A stretch of DNA of 64,000 nt from Stenotrophomonas sp. ZAC14D1_NAIMI4_1 (GCF_003086775.1 NZ_CP026001.1:4306125-4370124), one strand, 5' to 3'. Numbered from the stretch's first letter, positions 54,501-63,627 are shown. The notes: a model not told the origin generated them from the letters alone. Made by a program: numbers and translations.

Positions 54501-55337
54501 ATCAGTCGGCGTGGTGTCAGTGTTGAGTGGGCGAAGCAGTTCCAGAGCTCGTGTCGTACGGCCGCCCTTGTACAAGACCTGCACTTTGCAGAACTCCTTG
54601 GACGACGCGGCCAGCCGATCCTCGGAGTCAATCTCGTCAAGTACCGAGACGATGTCGCCGCGCTCCACACGCCCGACCCACTCGTCGAATCGACCGATCA
54701 TCTTCTCATCCACGGCCCGCGGATCCTCCGCACCCCAGACCGTGCACTCCATGTCCTCGAACACTTCGCAGTTGCGCGAGAGAGTGGGCAGATACTCCCC
54801 GACATCTAACAACACGCACACCGATTCGGGCACGCGGGGTATGCATTCTCGGGCGAGGTCGGTTAGTGGCGAGATCCAGCGATCCTCGGGAACCTGCATG
54901 TTCTTCGCGCGTACGATTTCCCAGTTCGCAGGCCGGTAGCGCGCGGTGTCCACGGTCACAACGAAGCTCCCTTTCGGGGCGCTCGCCACCGCGTCGACGA
55001 CAGCATTCGCATCGAAGGACTCGGCGCGATGGACGATCAATCGGCGCGACAGAATGTCCAGTTCCTCCGTGTCCATGGCGGTTCCGCGCTTACGAAGCAT
55101 CTGCGCGGCCACGTCGGCCGCGACGGTATCTGGCATGTCCGGCGGCAAGAGCACGAGAGCCTGCCGGAACAGTTGCCCACCCTGGGCATTGACGGCGCTG
55201 ACCAGGACGAGCAATAGCAACTGCGCCAGGCGGGTCGTGTCATTTGGCCCGGCGAAGACCAGATTGAGGTTCTGCAGCTCGCCGCCTGCCAGCAGATCTG
55301 CCCAGGGGAATTCATTACCCGTCATCGGGGTCGCCAT
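51531..55337 (-). CDS. Large helical-repeat protein with C-terminal CHAT protease domain (1268 aa)
   Basis: Residues about 10-220 form an alpha/beta domain of unknown type. About 230-930 are helical repeats of TPR character (for example RLAWYAYGDVHHRSGNRYRALMYFG). The C-terminal about 250 residues are a CHAT caspase-like peptidase with the catalytic pair His1117 (VAAHGS) and Cys1158 (LFICSGG). The conserved end SLAVIASPWPLDS and MTLYGNPLL is intact. No signal or membrane segment is seen. It lies 161 bases downstream of the STAND-nuclease gene on the same strand. A cell-death or substrate-cleaving effector is the likely role. Confidence 0.85.
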   Translation of the reverse strand: MATPMTGNEFPWADLLAGGELQNLNLVFAGPNDTTRLAQLLLLVLVSAVNAQGGQLFRQALVLLPPDMPDTVAADVAAQMLRKRGTAMDTEELDILSRRLIVHRAESFDANAVVDAVASAPKGSFVVTVDTARYRPANWEIVRAKNMQVPEDRWISPLTDLARECIPRVPESVCVLLDVGEYLPTLSRNCEVFEDMECTVWGAEDPRAVDEKMIGRFDEWVGRVERGDIVSVLDEIDSEDRLAASSKEFCKVQVLYKGGRTTRALELLRPLNTDTTPTDLKLKLATVAMSAEDLELAKCLLESTADGLRDLDTNELALELSQSLNSPSIARQTSDWLARHFPESVVLRAQQVRRMLQAARDSVAFHSMGSIAIPLDDYAKFVTQPLAQPEVSDYVEHTAAVDVRWPQLANESRLAMALNARARQQPLHAMSLAIQTNPTSSFARNAVNVVLWSIEQLLLAHGDETKEALSEAVVFMLHYLAITPEDTASRERLDEVLSVDISGSVGVALLAYSLLKLAGVPQQAAEPPDIDTAVPDEAQMNAFLSGALAWLSSRRTVDLASTALPTQLMTVSADAALGHLKRIVHYMIEKETLDDTHTLRISVIAAFAIAPHATRKNDDLEILRLANSRLMLNGEAQLARDMAEAGLAASHGRPERLRLAWYAYGDVHHRSGNRYRALMYFGCALATQAPIELEQAYYETMGIVRALRDTGLLAEAEHVLVSCEQLLNQLGVLETNGHRIETMRVGLRLHGLNTISSGDSEAWSELLRVADRNLQAVQRANDELGPILVMAAQILGHLDSMEAPVDASIRARIEAAGGGAGEMTSGLVRLAINAAPGPDQLLALTHAVQRTRYADDVGFDVKLLVRAARAQLSDAGTLENPVLASFSAELTTDHALPLPEETRGGWLPARVQDSAETMLAISRRGIRVELLAADADQRLIRVSAEAGELTVAREADTFSMQRLHHWANRFPYDYGLDEEQLREAGRDWDPNVFYNSMQGLGLSTSVGDRVLFVLDTQLQRLPPQLLLVADEPIGRNAHVAVVPSLTWLNAAINAQGKTYGPPTAWISTTAENVANATLATVADRVGEDLEHHGVSLSTAAQVPDALRNASLAIVAAHGSLADENRFFQRVSDEAKFRVSGLTLAKALERSGVVVLFICSGGRQDEHPVSSTTVGLPKLLLQGGSLAVIASPWPLDSRVPSHWLPGFLAAWEAGETLLDANAAGNRRVVSQMGDDPKNGMAMTLYGNPLLRRQDLSRATLAGTSSSGGA

Positions 55338-55498
55338 GCGATCGTCCTTGCGTGGTTATTGAAGATTTGCCGTGGCTCGGTAGCTGGGATACGAGGCGCA
55401 CTCCAGAAACGGGCCATGCCTCGGGCAGGCGGCGTGGGCGTCATTGCCCCACCCGGTCTTGGATCTCGCAACCTGCGTTGCTTGGGCGCAGGCAGTCG

Positions 55499-58400
55499 CT
55501 ACTCGCGCCACGGCCACACCATGCCGTCCGTGTGCCGGCGCAGGAAAGTCCGCTGCAGGGCCAGGCCGGACTTGTCGGCGCCGCAATTCCAGCGTGGCCG
55601 GTTCAGCGCCCAATGCCGGCGCTTGCGTGCTCGCTGCGCCTCGTCCAGTGTGGACGTTTCAGCTTCCTGCCGCATCCAGCACACAGCACGCCGATCGGCG
55701 CATTTTTCGAACAAGACCCAAGCGGAGAAGGCTCCTTCCGGATCGTCGCGACGCCAGTATTCGCGCCACCAATGGTGAGCACAAGCTTCTAGGTATCGTA
55801 AACGCGCGGCGCCACGTCGGATCTCTTGGACCCTAGAGCGTGACGGGCCCTCGGGCCACGCGTCGGCCACCGGCAGCACGTTCCCAGTCAAGAAGCCGCG
55901 CAGAGTCTCGGCCCGCTGCTGGCGCCAAGGCACGTGTGACACCAGGTCGCGCGCGATCACCGCTTCCAGCCAGGACGTGCAGCCGTTAAGCTGCGCCGCG
56001 AGCGCCAACTCGTACAGCTGCGCATCGGTGTTTGTTCGCCCCAGCTCGAGCAGCGCATCGCGCGCGGCGATGACCTCGAACGAGGCTGGGACCCGGAACA
56101 ACATGTGCAAAAGCTCCGGCAGCTTCGCGGCGCCCATGACGCGCGTACGCATGGCGTGACCCAGGGCGCGCCATACGCTGACGCCGCGAGACGGCTGCTC
56201 GATGAGCAGCGCTTCGGCGATCGCCAGGAACAGTCCCTCGGCGAACTGCACGCGCCGCACAAACTCCGCACTCAAGGAGTCGTGGCCGTCGATCCAGCGC
56301 GCGAGCAGGTCGGGACCGTGCTGTAGGATGGCCTGCCCGTCCTCGCGCGTGACAAACTCAAGATACAAGCTCGCGCCTTCCTTCCGCGCCTTGGCTATCC
56401 GCTCGTTTGCTGTCTCACTCGCGCGCTCATGCGCTTCCTGCTGCGCTTTTTCATCGAACTCGTGCTCGAAGGCTTCGGCCGAGTTCGGGTCCTCGGGCGG
56501 CATCGGGCGAGTGGAGTACCAAGGCCGTCGGTTCGACGCGTCCGTGCGCTCTACGAAGACCTGCGCGCCGGGGTCGGGCGGCTCTCTCGGACCGCCGGCG
56601 AGGATGGCATCCAGACGCTGCAAGGCAACTCGAGCTTCCGAGGCGTCGCTGCCGCGCAGCCGCACCGCCTCTAGCAAGCGCCATGGTGCCATGCGCCCGG
56701 CGATCTGTTTGAACGGCTGGCCACGGGTCGCCTCGATCAGCGCGCCGGAGGCGGCGTGTGCCGCGAGCGTGTCGACGTTGGGGGTGAAGCGCCAGCCCGC
56801 TTGGTCCAGATGCACTCCAAGACGACGGGAATCAGCGGCAGCCAACGCCATGAACGCCAAACGCACATCGATCTCGTCCGTCGAATTCGCCTTCTTCACC
56901 AACCAATCCCAGGCCGCATCGCTCAGCGTCGGTGGCGCTGTGATCAGCAGTACCAGAACATCCTGCTGCTGCTTGGACGAGCCGAATCGGCATCGTCCGA
57001 TTAACTGATCGACTTGAGCGCTGCTCATCGGGAGCAGGTCATCGGTGATCATGGTCGGGATGAACGGCAGGTCCGCCTCCACGACCAGCAGGGCCTGCGC
57101 CAGTGCGTCGAGATCGGTCAGCTCGGTCAACAGGAGTCGCGTCGCGGCATGGGCCTCCTCGCCTTCGCGGGCATCGCGCTCGACCGTCCTCAGAGTACGG
57201 GCCGCCGCGACCTGCTCGGGGCCGTGCAGGAGCAGCGCATCGGTCTGATGCCAGGCGCGCGCAACGCGCGCTCCGGCGGTCGTCGGCACCCGTGATGCCA
57301 GCCTTCGATGCAGGTCCGCAAGCACCTCCGGCGCGCAGCGCGCCAATACCGTCTGCAGCTCGTCAAAGCTGTGGTCCTCGCGCGTGGAGTAGCCGCCTGT
57401 GTGCATCTTATCCAGCGGGAACTCGCGGGCCGCGTCGGCGACGGCTTGGCAAAAGGCGACTGGCGGCTCGAAACCCGGGTCGAACCACAAGTCATCGCAT
57501 TTTTTCAGTCGCACGTGCAGCGGCAGGGTTTCATCGACGAGCACTGCCAAAACGTGCCGGCGCTCCAGACGGAAAAACAGGCTTCGGCCGGGATCGGCCA
57601 GGTAGTGCTCTTCGTAGGTAAATGGCCGGCCCATGACCACGTTCAATTCCGCCGCGGCCTCACTGTCCTCCTCGAGGCCCGATACGAGCAGCATCAGCTC
57701 GGCCACGCGCCGCGCCAGTTGCGGATGCACGCCGGTTTCAGGGGTGCGAGCGGCCATGTCCGCCGCGGCCGCCCGCACGCTCGCGGCGACGGGATTAGGA
57801 TCGACCGGATTGAACAGATACACCCAGCGCAGCTGATCCCACGCCCGATGGTTGGAGCCGACGGCCGCGGCAACTGCGGCCAAGCGCAATGCTGGCACCG
57901 CTTCGACGAGGGGATAGCCCTCGACCAACGCAGGCAGATGGTCCGTCCATTGACCCTCGTCGCGATCGACCAGCACCATCTCTTCACCCAGTAGCTTGCG
58001 CGGACCCGAGGCATCGATACCGATGCGCTCGATCCACCGATTCTGCCGGTGCGCCTCCGCTTCTGCCTCTGGCGCCGAGATGCTTCGTGCCTCCACCTCT
58101 CGCGAGATGCGGCGCAACCACTGCGCGGCCCGGGCGAAGATGCGCGCGCGGACCGTCGTGTTGCTGCGGTGGATGCCGCGCAGTGCCTCGACGGCGGTGT
58201 GCCGGCTGGCCGCGTGGTTGTAGCGATGTGACAACTCGATGGCGTCGAGCAACGCGTCAGGCATTTCCGCCGCGAGCGCTTGCACTTCGACCTGGTGATT
58301 CTCTGCCAAATTTTGCGTTTGCAGCCACGCGGCTGCGAGGACCCCGAGCAAAGGACGGGGCGGTCCCGATTCGAGGGCGATTGATACGGCGGCGCGCAGG

Positions 58401-60148
58401 ATTTCCGGACGCTGGTCCAAACCGCTAATGGGATCGAGCCACTGCTCGAGCGCGGACTCCAGCGACTCGCGCGTGGCGTGCGGGTCGGCGGACAGCAACT
58501 GCACGGCGGTGGCGCCGAGGGCGTGGTTCACCAGTGAGGGCGTCAGCTTCAGCGTGCCGTCCGAAAGCCGGGTGAAGAACGCGGAATCGGCCAGCTCACT
58601 CAGACGCTGGTAGATCTCCCCCGGCGCCAAGTCCGAGCGCGCGGCGGAATCACTGAGCGCCTTGAGCGAATAGGAACGGATTCCATCCTGAAACCCGGCG
58701 GCGGCCGCGCACAGCCACTCGGCCCATTCCGGCGCGGAGAACGCTTTGTTTGCCGACGCACCTGCGGTATCGCTGCCGTACTCCCACAAGAGCCGATGCA
58801 AGGTCACCGCGCCGGCTTCGACGAGCCGCTCGCGGAAGCGGATCACCAAGTCGAACAGCCGGGGGATGCGCGCGGTCGTGTACAGGTCCGGGTGCAAGTC
58901 CGCGCGGCGCAAGCCGATCAACGTGAGCATCTGGTCGAACTCGCCGCTGGGCTCGAGGTCGTAGCCCTCGACCTCGAAGGACACGGCACGATCCACCAGC
59001 GACGCGAGCCGCCGCAACTTGACCTCGAAATGCAGTGTGCGGGTGGTCGTGATCGTACGCACCCGCCCGACGAACTCCGCGCCTTGCAGGATCTTAAGCA
59101 GGCCTTCCCAGTTGGCCTGCGGCTGCTGGCTCATGCCGTCGAGGATCAACAGCAGGACCGGCCCCTCCGCAGGCGGACGCAGCAGCATGCGCTCCAGTCG
59201 GGCGCGCCAATACGGCGCATCGCGCACCTGCATCACCTCAAGCAAGCGCTCGGCCAGGAAGGACTTGACTTCGTACACCGACCCTAGGTCCCGCCCGCCT
59301 ACCGCAGAGGCTGGGATGAGCAAGGTAGCCGGCAAGTCATTGACCCGCTCGATCAGCCAATTGGTAACCGCCCATGTCTTACCCACGCCGAATAGGCCGG
59401 TCACGCACGCAGGCGAGGCGGTGTCGGCGTGCGCACTCCACCACTCGTCCAGCTGTCGCAACACCTGCACGCGGTGTATGTGCCGCTTGGCGCCACCAGA
59501 CACGACTTGGCCGAAATGAGATTGCGATTGACGCGGATCGGTCCAGATCGAGCGCAGGCGCGCGAACGACTGGCGTCGGACGACGGCGGTGCCGATGTGC
59601 CACGCGGCCAGGTCGCGGCGCATGCGCTCGATCGCCGCCCCCAATGGGACCGCCAGACGGGCGGCCAAGGCACCGGCGACCGGATCGAGTAGCTTGGACA
59701 CGAGCGCGGCATTCGAGGCCAGCAGCGCGGCCAAGGCGGGCTCGTCGTGGGATTTCCAGTCGACGATCAGGACAGCGATGCCGTAGCCGTTTCCGTGCTT
59801 GAACAGCTGGCGCTCAAGCTGCTCGTCGGCCTCGCGCGTCGCGGCCAAGATCCACGCCTCCAGAGCCGGATCTGCGAAGATCGCCTGATCGATCTCGCCC
59901 AGCAGGAGCCGGTCATTGAGCGACGTGTCGTCCCGATAGCGCTTGCATTCGATGCGCAGGAATCGCTCCTGGCGTCCGGCGGTGCCGGCGTCCGCCCCGT
60001 GCTGGAAGCCCGACTTGGCCACCGCGACCGAGACCCCGATCAGCTCGCCAATCAGCGCGGCGGTCAGGTGCTCCAGTCGCGTTGGCGGATCGATGGCCTG
60101 CACCAGCGCCTTGAGCTGTTCGAGGTCTGCGGTAAGCGCTGCTGCCAT
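55499..60148 (-). CDS. PD-(D/E)XK nuclease / STAND-type NTPase fusion (1549 aa), Avs-like
   Basis: Residues 20-90 hold an Mrr/Cap4-like nuclease core: LEHLTAALIGE, the metal Asp in GADAG (Asp53) and the ECK motif (Glu67, Lys69). The NTPase has Walker A GLFGVGKT at 251-258, Walker B VLLLILD at 331-337 and a winged-helix-like region to about 560. The remaining about 950 residues are helical and are a plausible ligand sensor. This order (nuclease, STAND NTPase, long helical sensor) matches Avs-type antiphage proteins that detect viral proteins and then cut DNA. ATG 60148 has GAGAGGAAGG upstream; a longer frame starts at 60196. Confidence 0.85.
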   Translation of the reverse strand: MAAALTADLEQLKALVQAIDPPTRLEHLTAALIGELIGVSVAVAKSGFQHGADAGTAGRQERFLRIECKRYRDDTSLNDRLLLGEIDQAIFADPALEAWILAATREADEQLERQLFKHGNGYGIAVLIVDWKSHDEPALAALLASNAALVSKLLDPVAGALAARLAVPLGAAIERMRRDLAAWHIGTAVVRRQSFARLRSIWTDPRQSQSHFGQVVSGGAKRHIHRVQVLRQLDEWWSAHADTASPACVTGLFGVGKTWAVTNWLIERVNDLPATLLIPASAVGGRDLGSVYEVKSFLAERLLEVMQVRDAPYWRARLERMLLRPPAEGPVLLLILDGMSQQPQANWEGLLKILQGAEFVGRVRTITTTRTLHFEVKLRRLASLVDRAVSFEVEGYDLEPSGEFDQMLTLIGLRRADLHPDLYTTARIPRLFDLVIRFRERLVEAGAVTLHRLLWEYGSDTAGASANKAFSAPEWAEWLCAAAAGFQDGIRSYSLKALSDSAARSDLAPGEIYQRLSELADSAFFTRLSDGTLKLTPSLVNHALGATAVQLLSADPHATRESLESALEQWLDPISGLDQRPEILRAAVSIALESGPPRPLLGVLAAAWLQTQNLAENHQVEVQALAAEMPDALLDAIELSHRYNHAASRHTAVEALRGIHRSNTTVRARIFARAAQWLRRISREVEARSISAPEAEAEAHRQNRWIERIGIDASGPRKLLGEEMVLVDRDEGQWTDHLPALVEGYPLVEAVPALRLAAVAAAVGSNHRAWDQLRWVYLFNPVDPNPVAASVRAAAADMAARTPETGVHPQLARRVAELMLLVSGLEEDSEAAAELNVVMGRPFTYEEHYLADPGRSLFFRLERRHVLAVLVDETLPLHVRLKKCDDLWFDPGFEPPVAFCQAVADAAREFPLDKMHTGGYSTREDHSFDELQTVLARCAPEVLADLHRRLASRVPTTAGARVARAWHQTDALLLHGPEQVAAARTLRTVERDAREGEEAHAATRLLLTELTDLDALAQALLVVEADLPFIPTMITDDLLPMSSAQVDQLIGRCRFGSSKQQQDVLVLLITAPPTLSDAAWDWLVKKANSTDEIDVRLAFMALAAADSRRLGVHLDQAGWRFTPNVDTLAAHAASGALIEATRGQPFKQIAGRMAPWRLLEAVRLRGSDASEARVALQRLDAILAGGPREPPDPGAQVFVERTDASNRRPWYSTRPMPPEDPNSAEAFEHEFDEKAQQEAHERASETANERIAKARKEGASLYLEFVTREDGQAILQHGPDLLARWIDGHDSLSAEFVRRVQFAEGLFLAIAEALLIEQPSRGVSVWRALGHAMRTRVMGAAKLPELLHMLFRVPASFEVIAARDALLELGRTNTDAQLYELALAAQLNGCTSWLEAVIARDLVSHVPWRQQRAETLRGFLTGNVLPVADAWPEGPSRSRVQEIRRGAARLRYLEACAHHWWREYWRRDDPEGAFSAWVLFEKCADRRAVCWMRQEAETSTLDEAQRARKRRHWALNRPRWNCGADKSGLALQRTFLRRHTDGMVWPWRE

Positions 60149-60665
60149 TCCCTTCCTCTCAAAAGACGGCGCTCCTCGCCGGCACCGTGCCGCCACCTAG
60201 TGGGGTCTTTGCACGACCGCGAGCCTCAAGTACGCGGCACCGGAGTCTTACCTAACAAGATTCGAGGGCCCGACAGTGCCGAGAGGGCTCCGATGGGGTC
60301 GACGATGGTGCATCCTACGCCTCGCGGCAGTCCGATGCATCTTAATCGGCCTGCTTGAGGATACCGTGCGGGCTGTTGTGCGTGATGCCCAAGAAGATCT
60401 CGATAAGCGCTCGCCGCGTTAGGCACCATCATGTAATCACCCCGAATGCGCCGCCGGCGCCTCATAAGGTGGATGTACAGGGCGATGCCACCTCAATGGT
60501 CTGTAATGTGCCTCAAGCCGCAATTTCCGCTTCGGGTCGACAGTTGCGTCTCCCCACTTCCGATAAACATCTTCAGTTCCCCGCCTCCGGTGCGTGCTCC
60601 CGGCCAGAAGCGGACACCTTCACGGCAGATCTGAAGGACCATGCACCCCCAGCCCCCTCCCCACC
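60149..60665. other. Non-coding region upstream of the STAND-nuclease gene
   Basis: 517 bases separate the STAND-nuclease start from the end of the membrane-protein gene. They should contain the promoter of the defence pair. I find no convincing gene, SMAG repeat or attachment-site duplication. Confidence 0.4.
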
Positions 60666-61190
60666 TCAATGCACCGGGCCCAGATTACCGGGCATGCCCT
60701 TGCGCAGCACTGACAGATACCGGAAGTACTTGCCAACAAAGATCCCGGTGAACCCACCGGACAACAGCAGATAAGCAGCACTGAAGCTGCCATTGGCACT
60801 CAGCGCAGGCGACACCGCAAGCGCCACCTCGAACCCGTACTTCACCAGGAACGTAACCAGCAGCAGCGGCAGCAGGCTGTAGTCCGCGCTGCGCCACAAC
60901 CGGCCCGTCGCCTCATTCACGGTCAGCGTCGCGCGGCGCAGCAGCAACCAGCCAATCATTGCACCCGCGCAGATGCCGGCGAGCCACTCGCTCCACGCCA
61001 CCAGCGAACCGCCGTAGCGATGGCTGATCGACCAGATGCCCCACACCGTGAACAGGGCCGGCACGATCGCCAGCCTCCGCAGCGAGGTCTGTCCTGGCCG
61101 CATGGCCGCAACGCCGCGGGTGATGAGGTACGCCAGGATCACCCAGACCCAGATCGGGGTGTGCGAGAGGATGGGCAGCAGCAGGTTCAC
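60666..61190 (-). CDS. Multi-pass inner-membrane protein (174 aa)
   Basis: Five or six hydrophobic helices begin with LLLPILSHTPIWVWVILAYL. A basic loop MRPGQTSLRR and a central ATLTVNEATGRLWRS match a family of small membrane proteins of unknown function (DUF6622-like by memory). The GTG start at 61190 is preceded by AAAGGACG. It is a normal core-type GC gene lying between the two accessory modules. Confidence 0.78.
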   Translation of the reverse strand: MNLLLPILSHTPIWVWVILAYLITRGVAAMRPGQTSLRRLAIVPALFTVWGIWSISHRYGGSLVAWSEWLAGICAGAMIGWLLLRRATLTVNEATGRLWRSADYSLLPLLLVTFLVKYGFEVALAVSPALSANGSFSAAYLLLSGGFTGIFVGKYFRYLSVLRKGMPGNLGPVH

Positions 61191-61523
61191 GGGACGTCCT
61201 TTCAGTGAATGCCCGCACGGAGGGCGGTTGGTGGCGCTCACTATTGATGGACCGGACCTGCCGAACAAGTGACAGGTGTCAGCGACCGGTTCAACTACCT
61301 GGGCCCACCTCATCCCTGCGCGCTTGTCAGATCGACCACCATCCAAGGCTCATCGGACCATACGGACCGTTGCATGAGCAAAGAAGAGCCCGTCGCGACT
61401 GAATCAAATCCCGTTGCTCTGGCCCAGGTGGGTGCACCGCTTGCCGCACACGCCCCACTCTCTCGCTCATCATGCAGCGAAGCATTACACTTTTTAGAAT
61501 CGATCTGGCCTTGACAATCACAA
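61191..61523. other. Region upstream of the HNH operon
   Basis: 333 bases without a gene. GC drops sharply after about 61480. A TAGAAT box at 61496-61501 could be the -10 of the HNH operon, but no good -35 is seen. Confidence 0.4.
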
Positions 61524-62195
61524 GTGGCGATTAGCGACAGCACGACCAAACTTTTATGGGGACGCGCGGCGGGCATCTGCTCTAATCCGGCTTGCCGCGC
61601 CGATCTCACAGTCCTCTTGGATAACGGGAGGGGGTTTAATGTCGGTGAGATGGCACACGTGATAGCCTCCAGCCCTACTGGACCCCGGGGCATTAGTTCC
61701 GGTGGGAGCGATGAGTATGAAAACTTGGTCTTACTCTGCCCAACTTGTCATCGCAAGGTGGACAAGGCACCTGAAGGGGTTTACCCCGCGGCGATGCTGC
61801 ATCAGTGGAAGAAGGATCATGAACGTGGCGTCCGCTCTAACGGAACTGCATTGACGTTTAAGAGCGTAAAGAAACTCAAGGCCCATGTCGCTCGCCTGCT
61901 ACATGAGAATGAGGCCTTCTGGTCTAGCCTTGGGCCCATGTCCACGGTCGCTCAAGCCGACCCGGGTTCCAACATGTGTGACACATGGGCGCTTCGAAAA
62001 CTAGACACGATTATACCCAATAACACGAAGATAGTAAATGCGATTGAATCAAATATTGAATTATTAGACTCTCGTGAAATCTCGTCATTCTTCCTCTTCA
62101 AGGTTCACGCACAGGCCTTTGAGCGGCATCAGTACACACGCCTGGACACCTACCCAATGTTCCCCTCAGAATTCCAGAAAGCAATGCTCTCATGA
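61524..62195 (+). CDS. HNH endonuclease-domain protein (223 aa)
   Basis: The N-terminal HNH fold is complete: zinc-type Cys19 and Cys24 (GICSNPACR), GEMAHVIASSPTGPRG with catalytic His45, Asn67 (ENLVLLCPTCH), and Cys72, Cys75 and His76. The C-terminal 120 residues are helical and unknown. GTG 61524 is the only sensible start. GC and codon use are far lower than in the surroundings, which points to recent transfer. The stop overlaps the next ATG by four bases, so it is coupled to a partner gene. A defence role is likely but unproven. Confidence 0.85.
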   Translation: MAISDSTTKLLWGRAAGICSNPACRADLTVLLDNGRGFNVGEMAHVIASSPTGPRGISSGGSDEYENLVLLCPTCHRKVDKAPEGVYPAAMLHQWKKDHERGVRSNGTALTFKSVKKLKAHVARLLHENEAFWSSLGPMSTVAQADPGSNMCDTWALRKLDTIIPNNTKIVNAIESNIELLDSREISSFFLFKVHAQAFERHQYTRLDTYPMFPSEFQKAMLS

Positions 62196-62614
62196 GAGAC
62201 AACGGCAACAATAGCTGGGGCGTAAGATTCTCCCACATCTCTTGGCTTGAACGACTATTGATCAATCACGGGAACTGCGTGAGCCTTGATCGACGCGACG
62301 ACCTCGTTTTTGAATTCATTAGAAAGCAGCAGAACGACCGTTTAACTGTCGTCTGCTTGAACGAATACACGATGGGCCTCACTGCTGTGCAGCGTGTGAT
62401 CCATGAATTCGGCAAGCCTTCCATCATCTACATAGGAGGCGGATGGTGTGGGTACACAGAACAAGCAAAGAATTTCTGTCTCATGGAGCGAATCGGCCTG
62501 TATGTCACCAATGAAATGCCAGGAGCGCTATGGTCCACTGAGTATTGGTCCTATTGCCAACGCGACAAGGATGGCAATCCAATCTCTCACCTCAGCAGCA
62601 GATACCAGACTTAA
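62192..62614 (+). CDS. Unknown protein of the HNH operon (140 aa)
   Basis: An alpha/beta protein with strands RLTVVCLNEYTMGL and PSIIYIGGGWCGYTEQAK. There is no signal peptide and no catalytic motif I recognise. ATG 62192 overlaps the HNH stop, and its own 3' end overlaps the nucleotidyltransferase frame. It is AT-rich like its neighbours. It may be an accessory or sensor subunit of the module. Confidence 0.75.
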   Translation: MRDNGNNSWGVRFSHISWLERLLINHGNCVSLDRRDDLVFEFIRKQQNDRLTVVCLNEYTMGLTAVQRVIHEFGKPSIIYIGGGWCGYTEQAKNFCLMERIGLYVTNEMPGALWSTEYWSYCQRDKDGNPISHLSSRYQT

Positions 62615-62867
62615 AGCTCTATATGGTTTCGGATCAGCTTTTCGTGGGGAGCGCTTTCGCGACATTGATATTTTAGCGGTAGCTAAGGATGAACCGAAAG
62701 TAGCACTCGAGGTTTTTTACGAGATTAGGACCGCACTGGAGCATGCGATGAGGCTATATGGAGCCCCGGTTCATCTAACGATGCTTACAGAGACAGAATT
62801 CGCATCAAGGCCACTCAGGCACATGGATGAATTAACGATTCTCTGGACTACTAAGCTAGCCTCCTAG
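62571..62867 (+). CDS. Minimal nucleotidyltransferase (MNT-like, 98 aa)
   Basis: The nucleotidyltransferase signature GSAFRGERFRDIDIL has the GS dipeptide and the D-x-D metal pair, as in pol-beta-type minimal NTases, including MNT antitoxins that adenylylate a partner. ATG 62571 overlaps the previous gene by 44 bases and has only AAGG directly before it, so the start is uncertain (an in-frame ATG exists at 62448). No HEPN partner is present; the HNH protein or the unknown protein could be its target. Confidence 0.75.
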   Translation: MAIQSLTSAADTRLKALYGFGSAFRGERFRDIDILAVAKDEPKVALEVFYEIRTALEHAMRLYGAPVHLTMLTETEFASRPLRHMDELTILWTTKLAS

Positions 62868-63397
62868 ATTTACGGCTTCCTCCGAAGTTGATTACACAGA
62901 CATCCAAACTTCAACTATTGCAATCAGTATCATAATAATGGGTCACCGATCTGACCATCATCGATCGACTCATTCTCTCAATACAACTCCTGTGATCTAG
63001 CATCGACGTCAACCGATGCAACTTAAACCGGCTTCTTGTTAGAAACACGCTCACTTGAACTGCGGAATATTTCCGCCAAATTGACCGAGAATGGACTATC
63101 GAATTCTGAAGTCAGTTGAAGCGACCTTAGCTCAACAGTAAGTGACCTGAAGAGCCGAGTGAGCTAAGGCGTTGCTTGCTCGTGAGACTTGCACATCGCG
63201 GGCACTGTCGCAATTGCCACACCTAGGGACGTGGAACAGCGAGCTTTTCAGTTCCGCCTCAGAAGTGCCGTGAGCCATGTATGCCAGACCTCTCGCACCT
63301 ACCGCCCCCTGTGCGACAATGCCAAAAGCGTCATGGGTTTTGGCGGATTTGCCCCCATCCCTTGCCATTCCCAACTACATCCGGCAACTCTGGCACC
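62868..63397. other. AT-rich intergenic stretch after the HNH operon
   Basis: About 530 bases are poor in GC until about 63230. I see no supported gene and no clear terminator or attachment site. This is probably the right edge of the acquired module. Confidence 0.4.
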
Positions 63398-63600
63398 GCC
63401 ACCGAAAACGGGTGGCCGGGACTCGAAAACCCGTTGTTGTGATGAAGTTTGCGCTCACCAGTCGGCACCACCTCGCGTGGTGCCGGCTGGTGATCCGTCT
63501 GCCGGCTATGGCGGGCGGTGCGTGGGGGCCTTGTGCCCGCCGGTTTCCTAGTAGCCCGGTTTTCGAGCCACGCATCGTCCGCCACCTTTATCGGTGGCGG
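63398..63600 (+). promoter_or_regulatory. Structured multi-hairpin leader region
   Basis: The region has nested symmetry. A GCCACC / GGTGGC hairpin lies at 63398-63416. An outer arm GACTCGAAAACCCG (63420-63433) nearly mirrors CCCGGTTTTCGAGCC (63555-63569). Inside are ACCAGTCGGCACCA / TGGTGCCGGCTGGT (63457-63491) and GGCGGGC / GCCCGCC (63510-63541). A perfect CCGCCACC / GGTGGCGG hairpin (63579-63600) ends 27 bases before the next ATG. It could be a structured RNA or mobile-DNA terminus; no known riboswitch was recognised. Confidence 0.6.
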
Positions 63601-63627
63601 CTTCTGCCTGTTTGCACGGAGCCAGCC

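Noticed and set aside
60355..60774. Open frame of 139 codons upstream of the STAND-nuclease gene
   Set aside because: It has no ribosome site, runs into the membrane-protein gene on the other strand and has no recognisable protein features.
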